A DNA stretch of 12,043 nt from Candidatus Omnitrophota bacterium (lineage in GTDB: Bacteria; Omnitrophota; Omnitrophia; Omnitrophales; Aquincolibacteriaceae): the NCBI GenBank assembly GCA_023246985.1, contig JAHFHJ010000034.1, positions 1 through 12,043 on the forward strand, written 5' to 3'. The notes beneath the pieces were generated by a model. That model searched no databases. It saw only the letters and a list, made by a program, of their open reading frames with translations, and was not told the origin of the DNA. The translations under genes and the position numbers were made by a program. Shown one piece after another: positions 6,566 through 12,043 of this stretch; positions within the stretch are counted from its first letter, which is position 1; every line of letters begins with the position of its first letter.

Positions 6566-6987
6566 AAAAAAGCATCGGGATCCTCCTTGGAGCGGTGTTC
6601 TGTGCGGGTTGGATAGCGGGCATCGTTTTTTCACAAGGCACGGGTTCTTTATGGACCTTTCCGGTTGAGCTTAAAGTGGATTTTGGCGTCTCGGGAAAAC
6701 CCCCCTGGACCGGTGTTTTAAAAGTGGACGGAAAGACCACACCCAAGGATGCCGTTTCTCTGGTTTTTCCGGTGCAATCCGGAAAAGTCTGTTCGAGTTT
6801 ACATGATGTCCTGGGGATCGGCGGTGTTCTCACGGACGCGACGCAAAACCTTTGGTGGATCTGCGCGGTCAATGGCTCGCGGAAAGTTTCGGCTTATCAA
6901 ACCCGATTAAAGCCGGGCGATCGTGTGGAATGGTCCTATCGACGAGAAACAAAAGAGGATCAAGCGCCCAAGAGGAGGAAACCGTGA
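6562..6987 (+). CDS. Secreted transcobalamin C-terminal-like (DUF4430) protein
   Basis: A 141-residue exported protein. A signal peptide covers about residues 1-25 (MKKS start, hydrophobic core, likely cleavage after VFS); no lipobox is seen. The rest looks like one DUF4430 domain, the fold shared with the C-terminal beta domain of animal transcobalamin and intrinsic factor. Recognisable parts are a ligand-facing WWICAVNG (98-105) and the closing GDRVEWSYR (119-127), matching the family's W-x(n)-NG-x(n)-GD-x-[IV]-x-[WY] pattern. The tail is basic (PKRRK). Cys77 and Cys101 could form a disulfide. ATG 6562 is preferred over the in-frame ATG 6550: GGGAG lies 5 bases upstream, and it overlaps the receptor stop by four bases. 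Position between receptor and TonB suggests an extracytoplasmic corrinoid-binding accessory, which is an inference. Confidence 0.72.
   Translation: MKKSIGILLGAVFCAGWIAGIVFSQGTGSLWTFPVELKVDFGVSGKPPWTGVLKVDGKTTPKDAVSLVFPVQSGKVCSSLHDVLGIGGVLTDATQNLWWICAVNGSRKVSAYQTRLKPGDRVEWSYRRETKEDQAPKRRKP
6973..6978 (+). promoter_or_regulatory. Strong ribosome-binding site deciding the TonB-like start
   Basis: AGGAGG followed by 5 bases and GTG at 6984. It fixes the start at the end of the preceding gene rather than at the upstream in-frame ATG at 6852, which would overlap that gene by about 135 bases. Confidence 0.8.
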
Positions 6988-7478
6988 GAAGGGTCCTTTG
7001 CATGGCGGTTCTTGCCCTCAGCTTTTGTGGCACTCGGCTCGGAGCACAGGAAAACACCGGAGTTTGGCTGGCGTCCAAAGCAGAACAGAAATTTTCCCGC
7101 GAAGTTCCGGTCGCGATGACCGTAACGGGCCAGGACCACGTTCGATGGGATCCCGAGGTTTTCGGCAAAGAGGGTTTAAAAACGCAGGACGGCACGGATT
7201 TGGCCCCGCCATTTCCTATCACGATACCGGTGGTGATTCATTACCCGAAGAAGGCGGTTCGGCAGGGATGGGAAGGACAGGTTGTGGTCGCCGCGGAAGT
7301 GCTTCCGGACGGTTCGGTAGGACGGATGGCACTAGCCCGATCTTCAGGGCATGATGTGTTGGACCAGGCCGCGCAGGAGGCCGTCAAGACTTGGAAATTC
7401 ACCACGGAGTCCGAAAATAATGATGCCGTTCCGCAGTACGTGGATATTCCGGTTACGTTCAAGCTTCAAGATCCGTGA
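6984..7478 (+). CDS. Minimal TonB C-terminal-domain protein with signal peptide
   Basis: A 164-residue protein whose second half (about 80-162) is a TonB C-terminal domain. It contains HYPKKAVRQGWEGQVVVAAEV, then LPDGSVG, then RSSGHDVLDQAAQEAVKTWKF. This domain normally grips the TonB box of outer-membrane receptors and delivers proton-motive-force energy. The N-terminus is a short hydrophobic segment (about 3-21) ending in RLGAQ, which looks like a cleavable signal peptide. The Pro-rich periplasm-spanning region of classical TonB is absent, and the protein is much shorter than the roughly 240 residues of E. coli TonB. ExbB and ExbD are not in view. GTG 6984 overlaps the preceding stop (GTGA) with AGGAGG upstream. 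It presumably serves the receptor two genes upstream. If the hydrophobic segment is not cleaved, it could act as a membrane anchor. Confidence 0.85.
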   Translation: MRRVLCMAVLALSFCGTRLGAQENTGVWLASKAEQKFSREVPVAMTVTGQDHVRWDPEVFGKEGLKTQDGTDLAPPFPITIPVVIHYPKKAVRQGWEGQVVVAAEVLPDGSVGRMALARSSGHDVLDQAAQEAVKTWKFTTESENNDAVPQYVDIPVTFKLQDP

Positions 7479-7511
7479 AATGAAAAACACTCCGTTTCTG
7501 AGAACTTTTTC

Positions 7512-9023
7512 ATGAAAGCCAAAGCGTTCATGGTACTCGGGACAGGCTCCGGGGTCGGAAAATCCGTGATCGCGGCGGGATTTTGCCGCATCCTTTCGGA
7601 TTGGGGATACCGCGTGGCGCCGTTCAAAGCCCAGAATATGTCCAACAATTCCTATGTGACTGATGAAGGCGGTGAGATGGGACGCGCGCAAGTGGTCCAA
7701 GCGGAATGCGCGCGGATCAGGCCGCATGTCGACATGAATCCTATTCTGTTGAAACCCGCGGCGGACAATCATTCCCAGATCGTGGTCCAGGGAAAAGCGA
7801 TCGGATATTTCGCGGCCGCCCATTATTACGCCCAGCGCGAAATCATTGCCCGCGCGATCCGCGAATCTTATGAGCGGCTGGCCGGGGAATACGATGTCAT
7901 TGTCCTTGAAGGAGCCGGCAGTCCCGCGGAGGTGAACCTGAAGAAAAACGATCTCGTCAATATGCAAATGGCGGAATGGGCGGATGCCTCCTGCGTGCTT
8001 GTGGGGGATATCGACAAGGGCGGGATCTTCGCGTCGCTTCTGGGGACTTTGGACCTTCTCAGCCCGGAAGAGCGAGCCCGGATCAAAGGACTGATCGTCA
8101 ATAAATTTCGCGGAGACATCAATCTCTTTAAAAACGGAATGGATTTTATCGAAGCACAGAGCGGGAAAAAGATTTGGGGTGTGTTGCCTTATGTCCATCA
8201 TATCCAGCTTGACGAAGAAGATGCTTTACCGGAAAAGGGCGCCCCTGTGCCGGTTTCTTCGAAAGATGATTTGGATATCGCAGTGGTCCTGTTGCCGCGC
8301 ATGTCCAATTTTACGGATTTTGAGGTTCTCAGGTTCGAGCCGGGCGTTAAACTTCGTTATGTGGAAAGAGTTGCGCAATGGGGGTCTCCGGATCTTTTGA
8401 TACTGCCCGGCACCAAGGCGACCATGGCCGATTTTTGCTATCTCGTGGATTCCGGATTCCGGAAAAAGATCCTGGAATATGCCGGGCAGGGAGGGCGGAT
8501 CCTGGGAATCTGCGGGGGATATCAAATGATGGGAAAGAAGCTGCTGGATCCGGACCGCGTGGAGTCCGGGAACGTGGAAATGGAAGCACTGGGTCTTTTT
8601 GATACCGTGACCCGGTTCTCGAAAGAAAAGGTATTGCGGCGCGTCTCGACGTATTTGGAAGTATCCTGGCTCGGCCAGCGGATCAAAGGAAAAGTGGAGG
8701 CCTATGAAATCCACATGGGGAACAATGTTTCCCCGGGGGCTCCTGATCCGGCCGTTTCTTCGGAGGCATTCTCTAGTTTGGGACCCTGGGCCGGGACTTA
8801 TTATCACGGACTTTTTGACAGCGCTGAATTCCGGGAATCTTTTTTGAGCGCCTTGGCGCTGTGCGCCGGGAAAAAACGATCGGCGGATCCTAACGCCGTT
8901 TCGTCCTGGACAAGAAAAGAAACGCATTACAAACTTTGGGCGGATCATGTGTCCCGCCATCTGGATCCGGATCTTTTGAGGGCATGTTTAGATCTCTCCG
9001 CAAAGAAAGAAGCCGTGTCGTGA
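7512..9023 (+). CDS. cobQ: Cobyric acid synthase (CobQ/CbiP)
   Basis: Cytoplasmic glutamine-dependent amidotransferase of cobalamin synthesis. It amidates the b, d, e and g carboxylates of adenosylcobyrinic a,c-diamide, giving adenosylcobyric acid. At 503 residues it matches the usual length. The N-terminal synthetase half starts with the P-loop GTGSGVGKS (about 10-18), then FKAQNMSNNS, VLEGAGSPAEVNL and GDIDKGGIFASLLGT. The C-terminal class I-like glutaminase half has LPGTKATMADF, the nucleophile Cys334 in GICGGYQMMG, and His432 in YYHGLFDS. ATG 7512 lies 33 bases after the TonB-like stop with only a weak GAGAA-type ribosome site. The stop overlaps the next start by four bases. Placement among uptake genes suggests use in salvage or remodelling of incomplete corrinoids; the rest of the de novo pathway is not visible here. 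Confidence 0.96.
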   Translation: MKAKAFMVLGTGSGVGKSVIAAGFCRILSDWGYRVAPFKAQNMSNNSYVTDEGGEMGRAQVVQAECARIRPHVDMNPILLKPAADNHSQIVVQGKAIGYFAAAHYYAQREIIARAIRESYERLAGEYDVIVLEGAGSPAEVNLKKNDLVNMQMAEWADASCVLVGDIDKGGIFASLLGTLDLLSPEERARIKGLIVNKFRGDINLFKNGMDFIEAQSGKKIWGVLPYVHHIQLDEEDALPEKGAPVPVSSKDDLDIAVVLLPRMSNFTDFEVLRFEPGVKLRYVERVAQWGSPDLLILPGTKATMADFCYLVDSGFRKKILEYAGQGGRILGICGGYQMMGKKLLDPDRVESGNVEMEALGLFDTVTRFSKEKVLRRVSTYLEVSWLGQRIKGKVEAYEIHMGNNVSPGAPDPAVSSEAFSSLGPWAGTYYHGLFDSAEFRESFLSALALCAGKKRSADPNAVSSWTRKETHYKLWADHVSRHLDPDLLRACLDLSAKKEAVS

Positions 9024-9778
9024 AAGCTTTTGTATCGTGGAGCGGAGGCAAGGACAGTGCGCTCGCGTGTTACCGGATGATGAAACAACCGGGAATCGAA
9101 GTCGCGTTTTTATTGAACATGCTGGCGGAGAACGGGGAATATTCATGTTCCCATGGTCTGCGCGCCTCATTGCTTCAGGAACAGGCGAAAGCTATGGCCC
9201 CCATGCCAATCCATCGACGCGCAGCGGAGATTGGGGCCATCCCGACTACCGTTCATCAAAAGAAAATCAAAGTCGGGATGGGGATCCCTATCCTGCAGCG
9301 CAGCGCGTCCCGGAAAGATTACGAAAAAGAGTTCAAACGGGCGATCTCAGATCTGAAGGCACAGGACGTCCGGGCCGGCATTTTCGGAGATATTGATCTT
9401 CAGGCGCACCGCGATTGGATCGAAAGGGTTTGCCGGGAGAGGGGGATCGAAGTTTTCTTTCCTCTTTGGGAAGCCCCAAGGGAAGCCCTGCTTGAGGAAT
9501 TCATTTCGGCGGGATTTAAAAGCCGGATCGTGGCGACCCATCCCGCTTCACTCGGCCCCGAGTGGCTGGGCTGCGAGATCGACCGCGACTTCATGCGCAA
9601 GATAAAAGCCCTGCCTCATATCGACCCCTGCGGTGAAAAGGGCGAATACCACACTTTCGTTTATGACGGTCCCATGTTTTATTTCCCCGTCTCATTTTAT
9701 GAAGAAGATTGCGTGATGATCGAGAAGCACTGGATTCTGAGACTTGGCGCCGGGATCCGGCAAAAGGTTCGGGGATGA
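9020..9778 (+). CDS. PP-loop ATP-pyrophosphatase, DUF71/Dph6-like family
   Basis: A 252-residue cytoplasmic protein of the diphthine--ammonia ligase (Dph6/COG2102, PF01902) family. The N-terminal PP-loop SGGKDSAL (8-15) binds ATP for adenylation. The C-terminal half has the family signature DPCGEKGEYHTFVYDGPMF. Family members activate a carboxylate by adenylation; archaeal and eukaryotic Dph6 then forms an amide with ammonia. Bacteria lack diphthamide, so the substrate here is something else. GTG 9020 puts the PP-loop at its usual place near the N-terminus and overlaps the cobQ stop as GTGA; the ribosome site (AAAGAAAG) is weak. The 3' end overlaps btuF as ATGA. Coupling to cobQ and btuF suggests a role on corrinoids, possibly an amidation or deamidation step, but this is inference. 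Confidence 0.85.
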   Translation: MKAFVSWSGGKDSALACYRMMKQPGIEVAFLLNMLAENGEYSCSHGLRASLLQEQAKAMAPMPIHRRAAEIGAIPTTVHQKKIKVGMGIPILQRSASRKDYEKEFKRAISDLKAQDVRAGIFGDIDLQAHRDWIERVCRERGIEVFFPLWEAPREALLEEFISAGFKSRIVATHPASLGPEWLGCEIDRDFMRKIKALPHIDPCGEKGEYHTFVYDGPMFYFPVSFYEEDCVMIEKHWILRLGAGIRQKVRG

Positions 9779-10623
9779 AGCTCCGGATGGTTGCGATCTT
9801 GTGCGCCCTGCTTTTGCCGGGTTCCGGCAAAAGCGTTGCTGAAGAGGTCCTGCCCCGGCGGATCGTGTCCTTGAGCCCGGTGATCACGGAAGAACTTTTT
9901 CTCCTGGACGCCGGCGACCGTGTGGTCGGCCGGACCCATTACTGCACGAAGCCGGCGAAAGCCCGAAAGATCGAAGAGGTCGGCAATGTGGTGGAGATCA
10001 GCACGGAAAAGATCGCGGCCCTCCGCCCCGATTTGGTGATCACCACCGCAATGACGGACCCGCGGGCCAAGGAAAAACTTAAAAGTCTCGGGATTTCGGC
10101 CATGGAATTTCCGTCGGCAAGTGATTTTCAGGAGATCTGCGATTCTTTTTTGAAGCTCGGCCGAATCGTTGGCAAAGAAGAAGAGGCAAGGGCCCTGATC
10201 CATCGCGCAAGAATCCAAGTGAATGAGCTTAACCGGCAAGCCCCCAAAGAGCCGCGACCGTCTGTTTTTCTTGAAATAGGAGCAGATCCTCTCGTGACCA
10301 TCACCAAGGAATCTTTTCTTAACGATCTGATCGAATCTGCGGGAGGGGTCAATGGGACGCGGGAGATTGGGCGGCCGCTTTATTCCAGAGAAAAAGTCCT
10401 GGCAGACGATCCCGATGTCATTCTTATCGTCAGCATGGGATTCGACGGAGAAAAAGAGAAACGGATTTGGCAGGGATACGGCGATCTTCGCGCGGTAAGG
10501 CAAGGGAGAATTTATATTGTCAATTCGGATCTGTTCTGCGCTCCGACGCCGCTCAGTTTCGTGGAGGCGTTAAAAGAAATGAGGAAGATGCTTCACCCCG
10601 TTAGCGATAGAAAGCGCTTTTGA
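9775..10623 (+). CDS. btuF: Periplasmic cobalamin-binding protein (BtuF-like)
   Basis: Substrate-binding protein of the ABC importer, 282 residues, PF01497 family (two lobes joined by a rigid helix). The signal peptide is about 1-22 (MKLRMVAILC core, cleavage after SVA), with no lipobox, so it is probably free in the periplasm. Lobe 1 shows RRIVSLSPVITEELFLLDAGDRVVGRTHYC, then STEKIAALRPDLVITTAMTD, the standard BtuF pattern. Lobe 2 shows FLNDLIESAGGVNGTREIGRPLYSREKVLADDPDVI. ATG 9775 overlaps the previous stop by four bases; an upstream in-frame start would lose the signal peptide position. The family also includes heme and siderophore binders. Cobalamin is preferred because of the riboswitch, cobQ and the receptor. 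Confidence 0.9.
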   Translation: MKLRMVAILCALLLPGSGKSVAEEVLPRRIVSLSPVITEELFLLDAGDRVVGRTHYCTKPAKARKIEEVGNVVEISTEKIAALRPDLVITTAMTDPRAKEKLKSLGISAMEFPSASDFQEICDSFLKLGRIVGKEEEARALIHRARIQVNELNRQAPKEPRPSVFLEIGADPLVTITKESFLNDLIESAGGVNGTREIGRPLYSREKVLADDPDVILIVSMGFDGEKEKRIWQGYGDLRAVRQGRIYIVNSDLFCAPTPLSFVEALKEMRKMLHPVSDRKRF

Positions 10624-10659
10624 GGAGCGCTTCCTATTGCTTTGGGGTTCATTCAAACC

Positions 10660-11667
10660 ATGAAAAATAGATCCCGTCAGTGGCTTTTGTGGCTCTTGTT
10701 TTTGACAACGCTTGCGATGGGGGTCGCGGTGTTTGCGTTGGCAGTCGGTTCCGCGGGTATTCCTTACAAAAGAGTTTTTCAGATCCTTCTGGAAAAACAG
10801 AGCGGGATCGAACAGAGCATCATTTGGGATATCCGGCTGCCGCGGCTTCTCCTGGGTTTGGCGATCGGGGGGGCTTTAAGCCTTGCGGGCGTGATCTTGC
10901 AGGGCATGTTCCGCAATCCGCTTGTCGAGCCTTACACGCTCGGGATCTCGGGCGGCGCGGCGGTGGGTGTGTCTTTCAATATTTTCTTCGGTCTTCACAG
11001 GATCGGCATTTTGACCATGCCGCTCGCCGGATTCTTGGGGGCGTGCGTTGTCATTTTGCTGCTCTACGGTCTTAGCATGAAGAAAAACGTTCTTTCGTTG
11101 CAAGGATTGCTTTTAACCGGTGTGATGATCAATTTTATCGCTTCCTCGCTGATCATGCTGATCCTTGCCTTGTCGCGCAATGAAGACCTGCAGGGCATTA
11201 TTTTTTGGATCATGGGGTCTTTGGACGAACCAAACTTGTTTTTGATCCGCACGGCTTTGGCGGCCTCAGTCCTTTTTCTTGCGGCGACTTATCTTTTTCA
11301 TTCCGACCTGAACGCCCTTGCATTGGGGGAAGAGGAAGCGCTGCATTTGGGAGTTCCCGTCGAGAGGACCAAGCGCCTGCTTTTTATGATCACGTCCCTT
11401 CTGATCGGCATGAGTGTTGCGGTGGCGGGCATGATCGGGTTCGTGGGGCTTGTGGTGCCGCATTTTATGAGAAAAATGGTGGGTCGCGATCATCGGATCC
11501 TGCTGGTTTCGTCTTTCTTGGGCGGTGGGGTGCTCCTGGTTTTTTGTGATACGATCGCAAGGACGGTGATCGCCCCGTTGGAACTTCCAGTCGGTGTCAT
11601 CACGGGGATCTTGGGCGGTTCCCTTTTTGTTTGGGTACTGACGCGTGAACGGGGAGGAACGATCTGA
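10660..11667 (+). CDS. btuC: ABC importer permease (BtuC-like, FecCD family)
   Basis: Inner-membrane permease of the type II importer family, 335 residues from ATG 10660 (341 from TTG 10642), about the normal length for ten helices. Hallmarks include RLPRLLLGLAIGGALSLAG followed by GMFRNPLVEPYTLGISGGAA in the first third, the cytoplasmic coupling segment around ALGEEEALHLGVPVERTK that contacts the ATPase, and GMIGFVGLVVPHFMRKMVGRDH near the C-terminus. It forms the channel that receives corrinoid from BtuF. The start is uncertain: GAGGAG (10622-10627) is 14 bases from TTG 10642 and far from ATG 10660. ATG is chosen for codon preference and because it begins MKNRSRQW just before the first helix. 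The stop shares one base with the btuD start. Confidence 0.92.
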   Translation: MKNRSRQWLLWLLFLTTLAMGVAVFALAVGSAGIPYKRVFQILLEKQSGIEQSIIWDIRLPRLLLGLAIGGALSLAGVILQGMFRNPLVEPYTLGISGGAAVGVSFNIFFGLHRIGILTMPLAGFLGACVVILLLYGLSMKKNVLSLQGLLLTGVMINFIASSLIMLILALSRNEDLQGIIFWIMGSLDEPNLFLIRTALAASVLFLAATYLFHSDLNALALGEEEALHLGVPVERTKRLLFMITSLLIGMSVAVAGMIGFVGLVVPHFMRKMVGRDHRILLVSSFLGGGVLLVFCDTIARTVIAPLELPVGVITGILGGSLFVWVLTRERGGTI

Positions 11668-12043
11668 TGTTCTCGGTCAAAGGGGTTGCTTGCGGGTATG
11701 GCCCGAAGCTCGTGCTCGACGGGATCGACCTTTCGGTGACGCGAGGCGAATTCCTCGGCGTGATCGGGCCGAACGGTTCCGGAAAGACAACGCTTTTGCG
11801 GGCGATGACCCGAGTCCTGGAGCCCCGGCAGGGAGAGATCTCTTTGGAGGGAACTAATATCGGGCGAATCCCCCCGAAGGTCTTTGCCCGTAAGGTCGCT
11901 ACGGTGTCACAAACCGTGCCCTCGGTCCCAATGACGGTCGAGGAATTCGTTTTGCTTGGAAGGATCCCGCATTACCGGGAGTTTCAATTTCTGGAAACGA
12001 AGCAAGATCTTGTAGCCGCGGAGCAGGCGATGCGCGTGACCGG
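11667..12043 (+). CDS. btuD: ABC importer ATPase (BtuD-like), 5' part only
   Basis: Cytoplasmic ATPase driving the BtuC-type permease. The first 125 codons are visible and the window ends before the signature motif and Walker B. They begin MFSVKGVACGYGPKLVLDGI, followed by Walker A GPNGSGKTTLLRAM (about 34-47). The Q-loop VATVSQ and the helical-domain entry PMTVEEFVLLGRIPH follow, a phrase typical of FecE/BtuD-type ATPases of metal-chelate importers. ATG 11667 overlaps the btuC stop (TGATG), and GGAGG at 11653-11657 gives a 9-base spacing. Order and coupling make it the partner of the preceding permease. Confidence 0.93.
   Translation, partial: MFSVKGVACGYGPKLVLDGIDLSVTRGEFLGVIGPNGSGKTTLLRAMTRVLEPRQGEISLEGTNIGRIPPKVFARKVATVSQTVPSVPMTVEEFVLLGRIPHYREFQFLETKQDLVAAEQAMRVT

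Noticed and set aside
6852..6983. Upstream ATG at 6852 as start of the TonB-like gene
   Set aside because: It would overlap the preceding gene by about 135 bases and hide the signal peptide. The GTG at 6984 has a strong AGGAGG at 5 bases and gives a normal exported N-terminus.
7344..8201. 285-codon minus-strand open frame over the TonB-like and cobQ genes
   Set aside because: It lies antisense to two clear domains and shows no family motif, no ribosome site and no partner gene on that strand.
9020..9778. Diphthamide synthesis (diphthine--ammonia ligase) as the actual function
   Set aside because: Diphthamide is made on archaeal and eukaryotic EF2, and the rest of the window is clearly bacterial. 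Only the family-level name is kept.
9697..10503. 268-codon minus-strand open frame over btuF
   Set aside because: It is antisense to a protein with clear periplasmic-binding-protein motifs, and the composition looks like a shadow frame.

Overview
The window reads as a chromosomal segment of a Gram-negative (diderm) bacterium with moderately high GC. An outer-membrane TonB-dependent receptor, a TonB-type protein and a periplasmic binding protein all require an outer membrane. No gene pins down the phylum. The dense co-directional layout and the short heptamer repeats would fit an uncultured candidate phylum such as Omnitrophota, but that is a weak guess. Every supported gene is on the + strand.

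Region 1 (1-3855): the last codons of an upstream gene, possibly a sensor histidine kinase, then an MFS_3-type exporter and a complete glycogen branching enzyme (glgB) with an unusual Lys/Arg-rich N-terminal tail. The exporter and glgB are 17 bases apart and probably co-transcribed. They have no visible link to what follows.

Region 2 (3856-4270): a 415-base leader without a gene. It holds a sigma70-like promoter, a well-formed cobalamin riboswitch aptamer, a long hairpin built from tandem heptamers, and an intrinsic terminator. The terminator's T-run ends directly against the GTG start of the first gene. A candidate antiterminator and a third alternative pairing around the ribosome-binding site can be drawn.

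Region 3 (4271-12043, runs off the end): a B12/corrinoid uptake and salvage operon. In order it encodes a BtuB-like outer-membrane receptor, a small secreted protein resembling the transcobalamin/intrinsic-factor C-terminal (beta) domain (DUF4430), a minimal TonB C-terminal-domain protein, cobyric acid synthase (CobQ), a PP-loop ATP-pyrophosphatase of the DUF71/Dph6-like family, and the BtuF, BtuC and BtuD parts of the B12 ABC importer, with BtuD cut by the window end. Most junctions overlap by 1-4 bases (ATGA, GTGA or TGATG), so translational coupling is likely. Expected flow: receptor plus TonB move corrinoid across the outer membrane, BtuF captures it, BtuCD imports it, and CobQ (perhaps with the PP-loop enzyme) finishes or remodels incomplete corrinoids.

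The least expected parts are the stand-alone transcobalamin-like protein between receptor and TonB, the DUF71 enzyme coupled to cobQ, the minimal TonB, and the repeat-rich leader. No rRNA, tRNA, CRISPR array, transposase or origin was seen.
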